A DNA stretch of 64,000 nucleotides from Neisseriaceae bacterium (GTDB lineage: Bacteria; Pseudomonadota; Gammaproteobacteria; Burkholderiales; Chromobacteriaceae): contig JAIYAC010000006.1 of the NCBI GenBank assembly GCA_027489245.1, forward strand, positions 1 to 64,000. The letters run 5' to 3'. The notes beneath the pieces were generated by a model. That model did not search any database. It saw only the letters and a list, made by a program, of their open reading frames with translations, and was not told the DNA's origin. The translations under genes and the position numbers were made by a program. How positions within the stretch are numbered: the stretch's first letter is position 1; each line of letters opens with the position of its first letter. This document shows, piece after piece, positions 9,837-18,789 of the stretch.

Positions 9837-11366
9837 ATGCCACACCCCAAGGACTATCTGGAGCGCATCCTTACCTCTAACGTCTACGACGTTGCCATCG
9901 AAAGCCCGCTGGAGCTGGCGGCCAACCTAAGCCGCCGCACCGGCAACACCATTTTGCTGAAGCGCGAAGACTTGCAGCCGGTGTTTTCTTTCAAGCTGCG
10001 CGGCGCTTATAACAAGATGTCCAAGCTTACCGCCGAGCAGCGCGCGCGCGGCGTGATTACCGCCAGCGCCGGCAACCACGCCCAGGGCGTGGCGCTATCG
10101 GCCAGCAAGCTGGGCTGTGAAGCGACCATCGTAATGCCCGCCACCACCCCCGCCATCAAGATCGATGGCGTGACCCGCCGCGGCGGCAAGGTGGTATTGG
10201 CTGGCGAATCGTTCAGCGATGCCTTCCAGCACGCCATGACGCTGGTAGAAGAAACCGGCAAGACCTACATCCCGCCCTTTGACGACCCGGACGTGATTGC
10301 CGGCCAGGGCACCATCGGCATGGAAATCCTGCGCCAGCACCCGGGCGATATCGAGGCGGTATTCGTGGCTATCGGCGGTGGCGGCCTGGCCGCCGGCGTG
10401 GCCAGCTACATCAAGCGCCTGAAGCCGCAGATCAAGATCATCGGCGTGCAGCCGGTGGATTCCAGCGCCATGAAGCAGTCCATCGACGCCGGCTACCGCG
10501 TAGAGCTGAAAGACGTGGGCCTGTTTGCCGATGGCGTGGCGGTAAAGCTGGTGGGCGAAGAAACCTTCCGCATCTGCCGCGAGCTGCTGGATGAAATCAT
10601 GCTGGTGGATACCGACGCCATCTGCGCCGCCATCAAGGATATTTTCGAGGACACCCGCTCCATTACCGAGCCGGCCGGCGCGCTGGCCGTGGCCGCGGCC
10701 AAGGCCTATGTCGAGCGCGAGGGCTGCAGCGGCAAAACGCTGGTGGCCATCAACTGCGGCGCCAATATGAACTTCGATCGCCTGCGCCACGTGTCCGAGC
10801 GTTCCGAACTGGGCGAGCGTCGCGAAGCGGTGATTGCCGTGACCATCCCCGAAAAACCGGGCAGCTTCAAGAAGTTCTGCAGCGTCATCGGCAACCGCAA
10901 CATTACCGAGTTCAACTACCGCTTTGCCGACCCCGGCACCGCGCATGTGTTCGTCGGCGTGCAGATTACCGGGCGTGAGGACGTTGGCCGCATCGTGGCC
11001 GACCTGCAAGCCAACGAGCTGGACGGCCTGGACCTGACCGACAACGAGCTGGCCAAGCTGCATATCCGCCATCTGGTAGGCGGCCACGCACCGCAGCTGA
11101 AAGACGAACGCGTGCTGCGCTTCGAGTTCCCCGAGCGCCCGGGCGCCCTGATGCGCTTTCTGGAAGCCATGCAGACCGGCTGGAACATCAGCCTGTTTCA
11201 CTACCGCAATCACGGCGCCGACTACGGCCGCGTGCTGATCGGCATCCAGGTACCGCATGAAGACAATGCCGCGTTCCAGACCTTCCTGGCACAGCTGGGC
11301 TACCCGTATGTAGAAGAAACCGACAACCCGGCCTACAAGCTGTTCCTCGGCAAGACAGTACGCTGA
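9837..11366 (+). CDS. ilvA: Threonine ammonia-lyase, biosynthetic
   Basis: 509-residue PLP enzyme (E. coli IlvA is 514) that converts threonine to 2-oxobutanoate, the first step of isoleucine synthesis. The catalytic lysine is in SFKLRGAYNKM. The substrate loop TASAGNHAQGVA and the phosphate-binding glycine loop GGGGLAAG are present. Two C-terminal ACT-like regulatory domains (about residues 325-509), ending GYPYVEETDNPAYKLFLG, indicate the isoleucine-inhibited biosynthetic form rather than the short catabolic TdcB. The start MPHPKDYLERIL fits family alignments; the ribosome site is weak. It is transcribed divergently from dacA across a 216 bp gap. Confidence 0.96.
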   Translation: MPHPKDYLERILTSNVYDVAIESPLELAANLSRRTGNTILLKREDLQPVFSFKLRGAYNKMSKLTAEQRARGVITASAGNHAQGVALSASKLGCEATIVMPATTPAIKIDGVTRRGGKVVLAGESFSDAFQHAMTLVEETGKTYIPPFDDPDVIAGQGTIGMEILRQHPGDIEAVFVAIGGGGLAAGVASYIKRLKPQIKIIGVQPVDSSAMKQSIDAGYRVELKDVGLFADGVAVKLVGEETFRICRELLDEIMLVDTDAICAAIKDIFEDTRSITEPAGALAVAAAKAYVEREGCSGKTLVAINCGANMNFDRLRHVSERSELGERREAVIAVTIPEKPGSFKKFCSVIGNRNITEFNYRFADPGTAHVFVGVQITGREDVGRIVADLQANELDGLDLTDNELAKLHIRHLVGGHAPQLKDERVLRFEFPERPGALMRFLEAMQTGWNISLFHYRNHGADYGRVLIGIQVPHEDNAAFQTFLAQLGYPYVEETDNPAYKLFLGKTVR

Positions 11367-11380
11367 GGCTCACGTAAACT

Positions 11381-11412
11381 TGCGGCCAACCTTGCCCCCA
11401 AGGTTGGCCGCA
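11381..11412. repeat. Inverted pair of the uptake-motif-like 11-mer
   Basis: TGCGGCCAACC (11381-11391) and GGTTGGCCGCA (11402-11412), extended to 13 matching bases with CTT/AAG, form a hairpin with T residues after it (CATTTCTTT). It probably terminates ilvA and separates it from the HAD phosphatase. Confidence 0.75.
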
Positions 11413-11432
11413 TTTCTTTGGAGAACGCTTGC

Positions 11433-12080
11433 ATGATCAAGGCTGTACTGTTTGACCTGGACGGCACCCTGGCCGACACCGCCCGCGACCTGGGCGCCGC
11501 TCTCAACCGCCTGCTGGCCGAAGAAAACCTGCCGCCGCAGCCCTACGAAGCGGTGCGCCCCATCGCCAGCCACGGCGCACGCGGCCTGGTGAGCCTGGGT
11601 TTTGGCATAGACAAAACCCACCCGCGTTTCGAGGAATACCGCCTGCGCTTCCTGGAGCAGTACGACCACGATTTTTCCAGCCACACCACGCTGTTTGACG
11701 GCATCAATGCACTGATTCTGGCACTGGAGGCACGCGGCCTGAAGTGGGGCATCATCACCAACAAGCCCATGCGCTTTACCGACCGCCTGGTACCCGTACT
11801 GCCGTTTGCCACCCCGCCGGCCGTCGTGGTCAGCGGCGATACCGTAGGCGTCGCCAAGCCGGACCCGGCGCCGATGCTGCACGCCTGCCAGCTGATCGAT
11901 ACCGACCCGCGCCACTGCCTGTACGTAGGCGATGCCGAGCGCGACATCCAGGCCGGCCGCGCCGTGGGCATGAAAACCGTACTGGTAAACTGGGGCTATA
12001 TTGCTGACAGCGACGACACCGCCAGCTGGCAGGCCGACATCACCATCAGCCAGCCAGACGAGCTGCTGGCCCACCTGTAA
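11433..12080 (+). CDS. gph: HAD-family phosphatase, phosphoglycolate phosphatase type
   Basis: 215-residue HAD-IA hydrolase. Motif I is FDLDGTL, motif II lies at ITNKP, the motif III lysine is in VAKPDP and motif IV is VGDAERD. The alpha-helical cap between motifs I and II is of the Gph type. The family dephosphorylates 2-phosphoglycolate produced by DNA repair or oxygenation; some close relatives act on N-acetylmuramate 6-phosphate in cell-wall recycling, which cannot be excluded. The start MIKAVLFD at 11433 has TTTGGAGAA upstream. The downstream gap contains a GCAGCATGGC/GCCATGCTGC inverted repeat (about 12092-12128) of unknown role. Confidence 0.88.
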   Translation: MIKAVLFDLDGTLADTARDLGAALNRLLAEENLPPQPYEAVRPIASHGARGLVSLGFGIDKTHPRFEEYRLRFLEQYDHDFSSHTTLFDGINALILALEARGLKWGIITNKPMRFTDRLVPVLPFATPPAVVVSGDTVGVAKPDPAPMLHACQLIDTDPRHCLYVGDAERDIQAGRAVGMKTVLVNWGYIADSDDTASWQADITISQPDELLAHL

Positions 12081-12231
12081 TCTGCTGCCACGCAGCATGG
12101 CAGCCGCTTGCCCACGCCGCCATGCTGCACCATCGAAGCCAGTGCTTTTTCTGCACAAAGCAGTTAAAAGTTTTAAAATTGTCATTTTATAAATGCAGCG
12201 AAGCCATTTTGGCCATTCGCCACCGCCCGCC

Positions 12232-13761
12232 ATGCACGCCAAACGCCTGATAGCCCTGACCTTCTGCCTAGCCGGCACCAGCCATGCAGATGGCAACGAC
12301 TGGCAATACACCATCAAGCCGGGCGACACGCTATGGAGCATTGCCCGTGCGCACCTGGGCACCCTGGCGCACGCCCCCGCGCTACAAAAGCTGAACGCCA
12401 TCCGCAACCCGTACGCACTCAAGCCGGACACCACGCTGCGCATCCCGCTGCAGCTGATGCGCCAGCACAGTGCCAGCGCCACCGTGACCGACCTGGTAGG
12501 CGAGGCCACGCTGGACGGCAAGGCGCTGGATGCCGGCAAACGCTACCCGCTGGAAGCGGGCAAGATCATCCGCACCGGCCCCAATAGCGCGCTGAAGCTG
12601 CTGCTGGAAGAAGGCAGCCTGGTGAGCATTGGCCCCAACGCCCGCTTTGCCATCAAAGAAGCCACCCACTTCCCCAGCACCGGCGCCAGCACCACCTGGC
12701 TCAGCGTTGAAAGCGGCAGCATGGACAATAGCGTGGTGAAAAACCCGCTCATGCAAAACCGGCACACCATCCAGACCCCCAGCGCCATTACCGCCGTACG
12801 CGGCACAGGCTTTCGGGTGAACGTAGCCGACAGCGACAGCTCGGCCACCGAGGTCGTAGAAGGCCAGGTAGAAGTCAGCGGCCACAGCGGCAGCCAGGCC
12901 GTGGCTGCCGGCTTCGGCAGCGTTACCCGCCGTGGCGAAGCCCCCAGCGGCAGTATCAAGCTACCCGCTGCCCCCGACCTGAGCCCCTTGCCGGCCGTAC
13001 AGGCCTTTTCCCCTGCCATCTTGCAGTGGGTACCTGCCGAAGGCATGGCCGCCTACCAGGTCAACCTGATGCGCACCCAGCCCAGCCGCCGCATGGTGGA
13101 CGACAAGCTGCTGAAAACGGCGCAGTGGTACCCCGCACTGGAAAACGGCCAGTATCAGCTTACTGTGCGCAGCCAGCTGCCCAACGGGCTACAGGGCTAC
13201 CCGGCGCAACAAAACTTTATCGTGCATGCCCACCCCGCCCCGCCACTGGTCATGAGCCCGGCAGATGGCAGCCGCCTGACAGGCCGCCAGCTTGCCTTCC
13301 GTTTCAGTGGCGACACCGGCACACGCTACCGCGTGGCGCTATCACGCCAGCCAGACATGCAGCCGCTGGCTGCCACTTGGGATATCAGCCAGGGTGACAC
13401 CACCCGCCAGCTGGAAGACGGCGGCCAGTGGTACTGGCAGGTAGCTCGCCTGGACAAGCAAGGCAAACCCGGCCCCTACAGCCAGACCTACAGCCTGCAA
13501 GCCGATGCCGGCCTGTGGCGCGCCAGCTACCAGCGTGGCATGCAGATCAGCGGCCGCCCTTACCCGCTGACCAATGCGCGCTACCAGCTGACGCTGCAGC
13601 TGCTGGGCCGCGACAGCCAGGCCTTTGTCTACAGCAACGACAAGCCCGCATGGCAAGACAGCGAGCGCCTGTTTAGTGGCCGCTACCGGGTAAGCTATAA
13701 AGTCAGCACGCCCGATGGCTACCAGGCCACCGAGCTGGAAGACATCTTGCTGGTCGATTAG
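12232..13761 (+). CDS. LysM and FecR domain periplasmic protein
   Basis: 509 residues from MHAKRLIALTFCLAGTSHA, a short signal peptide (an upstream ATG at 12193 is possible but spoils it). A LysM peptidoglycan-binding domain follows (YTIKPGDTLWSIAR through LRIPLQL). Next is a FecR domain (about residues 90-240) with the signature TPSAITAVRGTGFRV. The C-terminal half looks like fibronectin-type or beta-sandwich repeats. Such LysM-FecR proteins are widespread next to CHASE2 sensors, and here the stop is followed after two bases by the start of a CHASE2-GGDEF gene. A periplasmic role, binding cell wall and perhaps passing a signal to that partner, is inference. Confidence 0.85.
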   Translation: MHAKRLIALTFCLAGTSHADGNDWQYTIKPGDTLWSIARAHLGTLAHAPALQKLNAIRNPYALKPDTTLRIPLQLMRQHSASATVTDLVGEATLDGKALDAGKRYPLEAGKIIRTGPNSALKLLLEEGSLVSIGPNARFAIKEATHFPSTGASTTWLSVESGSMDNSVVKNPLMQNRHTIQTPSAITAVRGTGFRVNVADSDSSATEVVEGQVEVSGHSGSQAVAAGFGSVTRRGEAPSGSIKLPAAPDLSPLPAVQAFSPAILQWVPAEGMAAYQVNLMRTQPSRRMVDDKLLKTAQWYPALENGQYQLTVRSQLPNGLQGYPAQQNFIVHAHPAPPLVMSPADGSRLTGRQLAFRFSGDTGTRYRVALSRQPDMQPLAATWDISQGDTTRQLEDGGQWYWQVARLDKQGKPGPYSQTYSLQADAGLWRASYQRGMQISGRPYPLTNARYQLTLQLLGRDSQAFVYSNDKPAWQDSERLFSGRYRVSYKVSTPDGYQATELEDILLVD

Positions 13762-13763
13762 CC

Positions 13764-15365
13764 ATGCCCACCCCCACATCACGCACCCTGCCTGGCATCC
13801 TGCTGCCCTTGGCCGCAGCCTGGCTAGGCATGGCCCCCTCGACACTGGACTACGGCGTACAGGACCTGATCAACCAGGCCCTGGCGCCGGACGCCAGCGA
13901 ACAGATCGTGATTGTGGCCATCGATGAAAAAAGCCTGGCCCAGCTGGGGCGCTGGCCTTGGCCGCGCGAGCTGCTGGCCGAGGCCATCGGCAAGCTGGGC
14001 CACGCCAGGGCCGTAGGGCTGAACCTGCTGCTGGCCGAGCATTCGGAACACCCCGAGTCCGACCAGGCACTGGCGCGGGCCATTGCCCAGAACGGCAAAG
14101 TCTACCTGCCCGCCTTTCCCGAGCCGGATGGCACCACCCTGCGGCCAACCTTGCCACTCCCCGTGCTGGCCCACGCAGCCCGCGGTGTCGGCATCAGCGA
14201 TTTTCCGCCAGAAAGCCATGGCGAAATCCGCCGCACCTATCTGGCCAGCGGGCCTGGCGACACACGGCTCCCCTCGTTTGCCGCCCTGGTGGCCGGCCAG
14301 CACATTGCTGCCAGCACCAGCGGCAGCAGCCAAGGGGACTGGGGCCGCAGCCAGCCACGCCTGCTACCCTACCTGGCCGGCGACGCTGGCTTTACCACCA
14401 TTTCGATAGCAGCACTGCTGTCATCCCGCCAGCCAGACCCGCGCCTGCAAGACAAAACCGTGTTTATCGGCGTAACCGCTGCGGGCAGCGGCGACGAGCA
14501 CTTCACTGCCATCCAGCGCAGCCAGCCCAAAAACAGCGGCGTATTCATCAATGCCGCACTAGCGCAAGGCCTGCAGCAAAACCGGCTGGCCAGCCCCCTG
14601 CCCACAGCATGGCGCGTCGGCCTGCTACTCGGGCTGGCGCTAGGCTGGCAGCTACTGGCCAGCCGCCGCAAAAGCCAGCACCCCATACGCCAGGCCGCCC
14701 TGTTTGTGGCGGCCATGCTGCTGGGCGACACCCTGCTGTACCAGCTGCTGCACATCGAGCTGGGCACCGCCACCCTCGGCCTGCTTATCCTGCTGGCCGC
14801 CATCAGCAACTTCTTCCTGCTGCAAAGCCACTTCAAAAAGCTGGCTTTTACCGACAAGCTGACCGGCCTGGCCAACCGCCATCATTTTGACGAGCGCATT
14901 GTGCTGGCACTGCAGCACAGCCAGCTGGAACAGCAAGCACTGGCCCTGCTGATTCTGGATGTCGACCACTTCAAACGCTACAACGACCACTACGGCCACG
15001 CCGCCGGCGATGACATCCTGCGCCAGATCGCCCAGGTCATTGCCAGCATGGTGCGCAACCCGCAAGACACCGTAGCCCGCATTGGTGGCGAAGAGTTTGC
15101 CCTGCTGCTGCCCGACACCTCGCAAAAACAAGCCGAGGCCATGGCCAACGAACTGCGCTTTCGCCTGCTGGGCCGCCAGATCCCCCACCACAGCAGCCCG
15201 CTAGGCCGCGTCAGCTGCAGCATCGGCATCTATGCCGGCACACCCGAGCCGGACGCCACCGTGCGCAGCATCTTCGAGCAAGCCGACCAAGCCCTGTACC
15301 AGGCCAAACGCAACGGCCGCGACCAGGCCTGCGTGGCCGACGGCCTGCTGGCCACCCGCGTCTAG
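13764..15365 (+). CDS. CHASE2 sensor diguanylate cyclase
   Basis: 533 residues. An N-terminal membrane anchor is followed by an extracytoplasmic CHASE2 sensor domain (about residues 20-280; IVIVAIDEKSLAQLGRWPWPRELLA is the family signature). Three hydrophobic segments (about 290-365) lead into a GGDEF domain. The active-site motif is GGEEF at about 441-445, so cyclic-di-GMP synthesis is expected. The usual allosteric arginine of the I-site (RxxD) is replaced: the sequence is NPQD five residues before GGEEF, so product inhibition by that site may be lost. It is translationally linked to the upstream LysM-FecR gene and probably converts an envelope signal into c-di-GMP. Confidence 0.9.
   Translation: MPTPTSRTLPGILLPLAAAWLGMAPSTLDYGVQDLINQALAPDASEQIVIVAIDEKSLAQLGRWPWPRELLAEAIGKLGHARAVGLNLLLAEHSEHPESDQALARAIAQNGKVYLPAFPEPDGTTLRPTLPLPVLAHAARGVGISDFPPESHGEIRRTYLASGPGDTRLPSFAALVAGQHIAASTSGSSQGDWGRSQPRLLPYLAGDAGFTTISIAALLSSRQPDPRLQDKTVFIGVTAAGSGDEHFTAIQRSQPKNSGVFINAALAQGLQQNRLASPLPTAWRVGLLLGLALGWQLLASRRKSQHPIRQAALFVAAMLLGDTLLYQLLHIELGTATLGLLILLAAISNFFLLQSHFKKLAFTDKLTGLANRHHFDERIVLALQHSQLEQQALALLILDVDHFKRYNDHYGHAAGDDILRQIAQVIASMVRNPQDTVARIGGEEFALLLPDTSQKQAEAMANELRFRLLGRQIPHHSSPLGRVSCSIGIYAGTPEPDATVRSIFEQADQALYQAKRNGRDQACVADGLLATRV
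14140..14150 (-). repeat. Uptake-motif-like 11-mer, isolated copy
   Basis: Exact TGCGGCCAACC, extended by TTG, inside the CHASE2 coding region. Confidence 0.5.
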
Positions 15366-15425
15366 CCCACCCATCCGGCCACGGCCTGTGGCCAACCTTC
15401 CGCTCTTACACCATGGACATGAAAA

Positions 15426-15455
15426 ATGCCGCCGCGGTTTGCACCGGGGCGGCAT
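15426..15455 (-). terminator. Hairpin terminator after typA
   Basis: ATGCCGCC (15426-15433) pairs with GGCGGCAT (15448-15455). Read leftward it is followed by a TTTTT run, about 20 bp beyond the typA stop. Confidence 0.7.
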
Positions 15456-15476
15456 GGTCAGCAGGCTAAACGCTGC

Positions 15477-17291
15477 TTAGTTTTCTTGCTTGGACATACG
15501 GCGACGCTCGTGCTCTTGCAGGAAGCGCTTGCGGATACGGATGGATTTCGGGGTGATTTCCACCAGTTCGTCGTCGTCGATGAACTCTACAGCCGATTCC
15601 AGCGTCAGCTTGATCGGGGTAGTCAGGCGCACAGCTTCGTCGGTACCGGAGGCACGAACGTTAGTCAGCTTCTTGCCCTTCAGCGGGTTAACGACCAGGT
15701 CGTTATCACGGCTGTGGATACCGATGATCATGCCTTCGTACAGCTTGTCGCCCGGGGACACGAACATACGGCCACGGTCTTCCAGGTTCCACAGTGCGTA
15801 GGCTACGGCTTCGCCGTTATCCTGCGAAATCAGCACGCCATTGTGACGGCCTGGCAGGTCGGCCTTGACCGGACCGTAGTCGTCAAATACGTGGCTCATC
15901 AGGCCGGTACCGCGAGTCATGGTCATGAAGTCGGACTGGAAGCCGATCAGGCCACGCGCCGGAATGTGGTATTCCAGACGGGTACGACCCTGGCCGTCCG
16001 ATTCCATATTGGTCAGCTCGCCACGACGACGGCCGATTTCTTCCATCACGCCACCCTGGTGCGAATCTTCCAGGTCGATGGTCAGGTTTTCGTACGGCTC
16101 GCACTTCTCGCCGTTCACTTCCTTGAACACCACGCGCGGCTTCGCCACAGCCATTTCGAAGCCTTCACGACGCATGTTTTCCAGCAGAATGGTCAGGTGC
16201 AGCTCGCCACGGCCAGATACACGGAACACGTCGGAATCTTCGGTGTCTTCAACACGCAGGGCCACGTTGGTCAGCAGCTCTTTGGTCAGACGATCGCGAA
16301 TCTGGCGGCTGGTCACGAACTTGCCTTCGGTACCGGCCAGCGGGGACGAGTTCACCATGAAGTCCATGGTCAGGGTAGGCTCATCCACCGACAGCATAGG
16401 CAGGCCAACCGGCTGCTCTTTGTCACAGATGGTTACGCCGATACCGATATCTTCGATACCGGAAATAATGATGATGTCGCCTGCTTCGGCGCCTTCAACC
16501 GGCACACGGTCCAGGCCTTTGTAGCCCAGTACCTGGTTGATACGGCCGGATGCCACCTGGTCGTCATGGTTCATCACCACCACAGCCTGGCCTGGCTTGA
16601 TACGGCCGTTCAGTACGCGGCCCACACCCAGGCGGCCGGTATAAGTGGAGTAATCCAGTGCAGAAATCTGCAGCTGCAGCGGCGCGTCCGGGCTACCTGG
16701 GGGGGTAGGCACGTGCTTGAGCACGGTTTCGAACAGCGGGCGCATGTTGTCGGACTCTTCTTCCAGCTCCAGCTTGGCAAAACCGTTCAGGCCGGAAGCG
16801 TAGATGATCGGGAAGTCCAGCTGCTCGTCGGTCGCACCCAGCTTGTCGAACAGGTCGAAAGTCTGGTCTACCACCCAGTCAGGGCGTGCGCCCGGGCGGT
16901 CTACCTTGTTGATGACCACGATAGGGCGCAGGCCCAGGGCCAGGGCTTTCTTGGTCACAAAACGGGTTTGCGGCATCGGGCCTTCTACAGCATCCACCAG
17001 CAGCAGTACGCCATCCACCATGCCCAGAACGCGCTCTACTTCACCGCCGAAGTCGGCGTGGCCCGGGGTGTCAACGATGTTGATGTGAACACCTTCGTAC
17101 TCGATGGCGGTGTTCTTGGCCAGAATGGTAATGCCGCGTTCTTTTTCCAGGTCGTTGGAATCCATTACGCGCTCGTCAACCTGCTGGTTTTCGCGGAAAG
17201 TGCCGGACTGGCGCAGCAGTTGGTCAACCAGCGTAGTCTTGCCGTGGTCAACGTGAGCAATAATGGCGATGTTACGAATTTGTCGGGTCAT
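15477..17291 (-). CDS. typA: Translational GTPase TypA/BipA
   Basis: 604 residues, the family's usual length. It is a ribosome-associated GTPase of the EF-G/LepA superfamily, needed for 50S assembly and growth under cold or stress. GTP-binding motifs: G1 [10 protein letters not shown], switch [11 protein letters not shown]4 NKVDR, with the RGIT effector stretch. Domains II, III, V and the BipA-specific C-terminus ([16 protein letters not shown]) are all present. It is a single gene with its own terminator, divergent from the gene at 17407. Confidence 0.97.
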   Translation of the reverse strand: MTRQIRNIAIIAHVDHGKTTLVDQLLRQSGTFRENQQVDERVMDSNDLEKERGITILAKNTAIEYEGVHINIVDTPGHADFGGEVERVLGMVDGVLLLVDAVEGPMPQTRFVTKKALALGLRPIVVINKVDRPGARPDWVVDQTFDLFDKLGATDEQLDFPIIYASGLNGFAKLELEEESDNMRPLFETVLKHVPTPPGSPDAPLQLQISALDYSTYTGRLGVGRVLNGRIKPGQAVVVMNHDDQVASGRINQVLGYKGLDRVPVEGAEAGDIIIISGIEDIGIGVTICDKEQPVGLPMLSVDEPTLTMDFMVNSSPLAGTEGKFVTSRQIRDRLTKELLTNVALRVEDTEDSDVFRVSGRGELHLTILLENMRREGFEMAVAKPRVVFKEVNGEKCEPYENLTIDLEDSHQGGVMEEIGRRRGELTNMESDGQGRTRLEYHIPARGLIGFQSDFMTMTRGTGLMSHVFDDYGPVKADLPGRHNGVLISQDNGEAVAYALWNLEDRGRMFVSPGDKLYEGMIIGIHSRDNDLVVNPLKGKKLTNVRASGTDEAVRLTTPIKLTLESAVEFIDDDELVEITPKSIRIRKRFLQEHERRRMSKQEN

Positions 17292-17406
17292 GGGGATACG
17301 TCATTTTAAAAAGTCGCGCGGATTCTACCATGCCGCGGCCAACTCTACAGTTCTCCCGTGATTTTTTCTGTACACTGGCGCCGTTTTCTAGCAAGAAAGA
17401 ACACAT

Positions 17407-18264
17407 ATGTACGACTGGAACGCACTGTGGCACGCCCACCTTGACTATCGCACCAGCTACGGTGCGCCAGACACCGACATAAACCAGCTGGCCAGCCAGC
17501 TAAACGGCATACTCAGCAAGAGCGCGCGCGACGCCCACGACCTGGCGGTCTACGACACGGGCAGTAGCTACACCCTGCTGCGCCACGACAACGGCCTGCA
17601 GATCATGACGCTGGCCAAACAGCACCTGTTCGACATCGCCATCCGCCTGGTCACCGCCGACGAAGGCCAGGCACTGGCGCTGCCCTACCTCGAAGTGCTG
17701 GTAGACAACCTGGCCACCGAAGAAGAAGGCATCTGGCGTGCCGAAGTCGGCTGCACCGAAGACGGCGAGCTGGCCGCCAACGGCGCCCTGCTCCACCCCG
17801 ACGAGCCACCCGCCATGGCCTTTAACCTTAGCTTTGCGGCCAACCCGCAATTTACCCAGGCCCTGCAGCAAGCCTGGCAAGAAGCCGCCGAAAGCATCAC
17901 CCTGGACGCCGCCGCCTGGTACAACGCCGAAGCACTGGAAGACACCCCGGCCGAGCCGCCGCTAGACGCGCGCATTCAGGAAATGTGCGACCGCTACGCC
18001 GAAATCATCCGCCGCGAACAAGCCATGCTGTCGCGCCGCTTCAGCGACAACGAGCTGCGCCTGGTAGCCGAAGTATTGCGCAGCACCCGCTTTGAAACCG
18101 CCGAATCGTGCCGCGGCCTGTGGCTGGCCGTAGAAAGCCGCATCATGCACGACGAACTGGACCAAAAACACCAGGCCGACGGCGACGCCCTGCTAGAGCG
18201 CCTGAAAGCCCTGAGCTACACCCAGGAAGTGGCCCTGATCGAAGCCCTGTCCCCCGTACAATAA
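17407..18264 (+). CDS. Hypothetical acidic protein
   Basis: 285 residues, unrecognised. The frame has host-like GC and codon use, an AAGAAAG ribosome site and no competing frame, so it is real. The composition is acidic and rich in alanine, glutamate and leucine; the C-terminal third is predicted helical (RYAEIIRREQAMLSRRFSDNELRLVAEVLRS). No signal peptide or membrane segment is visible, so a soluble cytoplasmic protein is expected. It lies between typA and ssrA. Confidence 0.8.
   Translation: MYDWNALWHAHLDYRTSYGAPDTDINQLASQLNGILSKSARDAHDLAVYDTGSSYTLLRHDNGLQIMTLAKQHLFDIAIRLVTADEGQALALPYLEVLVDNLATEEEGIWRAEVGCTEDGELAANGALLHPDEPPAMAFNLSFAANPQFTQALQQAWQEAAESITLDAAAWYNAEALEDTPAEPPLDARIQEMCDRYAEIIRREQAMLSRRFSDNELRLVAEVLRSTRFETAESCRGLWLAVESRIMHDELDQKHQADGDALLERLKALSYTQEVALIEALSPVQ
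17835..17845 (-). repeat. Uptake-motif-like 11-mer, isolated copy
   Basis: Exact TGCGGCCAACC within the hypothetical gene; the last exact copy before the 31.7 kb gap in acquired DNA. Confidence 0.5.
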
Positions 18265-18298
18265 GCCCCACCCGCTAGCGCCCGGGCGGGAATGGCGC

Positions 18299-18304
18299 TA
18301 TACT
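18299..18304 (+). promoter_or_regulatory. -10 element of ssrA
   Basis: TATACT lies 15 bp before the mature tmRNA 5' end, consistent with a short RNase P-removed leader. A GC-rich inverted repeat just upstream (about 18271-18290) may end the preceding gene. Confidence 0.5.
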
Positions 18305-18318
18305 CTTCATTCTTATCT

Positions 18319-18680
18319 GGGGGCGACCTGGTTTCGACGGGGGTTGCGAAGCGGATGAGGGCATACCGGGATTTCAGTCATCCCGTTAAACACTGAATTT
18401 ATTTAGTCGCAAACGACGAAACTTACGCTCTAGCTGCTTAATCGCCGCTAGACTCTACAGCAGCTTGCTGATGGGCTGTGGGGGCAACCCCGGTAGAGTC
18501 ATTTCACATCAGATCGCCTGTGACCGGGTTACTTGATCAGGGGCTAAACTTAAGGTAACTCGCCAATACCCAGCCTGTCCGTCGGCGTGGTAGCGGTTAA
18601 ATCCAAATGACACGACTAAGTATGTAGATCTCTTCGTAGAGGATTTCCGGACGCGGGTTCGATTCCCGCCGCCTCCACCA
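18319..18680 (+). ncRNA. ssrA: Transfer-messenger RNA (tmRNA)
   Basis: The RNA rescues stalled ribosomes and tags their products for proteolysis. The 5' end GGGGGCGACCTGGTTTCGAC and the 3' tRNA-like end GGTTCGATTCCCGCC...CCTCCACCA are canonical. The tag frame at 18409-18441 encodes ANDETYALAA then TAA, with GCA as resume codon; this tag is typical of Neisseriales. Its 3' end is the attachment site of the mobilizable element that follows, which keeps the gene intact. Confidence 0.97.
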
Positions 18681-18725
18681 GATTCTCACAAAGCCCTGAT
18701 TTTTCAGGGCTTTTTTCTTTGGGTT
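18664..18725 (+). repeat. Left attachment site (attL) in the ssrA 3' end
   Basis: The last 17 bases of ssrA plus downstream terminator sequence recur at 27192-27254. The first 24 bp are identical and the remainder differs by a few positions, so the pair are the element's att sites. Confidence 0.88.
18691..18717 (+). terminator. ssrA terminator
   Basis: AAGCCCTGA and TCAGGGCTT with a short T loop followed by TTTTT. The same hairpin is carried in the right att copy at 27218-27245. Confidence 0.85.
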
Positions 18726-18789
18726 TGTCTTTTCGTCAATTTATGACATCGATTGTGACAGTGACTGTGACATCGGTGGGAGCGAAAAG

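Noticed and set aside
10095-11258. A 387-codon minus-strand frame opposite ilvA
   Set aside because: Antisense shadow of a complete, well-conserved ilvA.
15426-17309. A 627-codon plus-strand frame opposite typA
   Set aside because: It is the mirror of the GC-rich typA codons; typA has all GTPase motifs and the antisense product is histidine- and glutamine-rich without known features.
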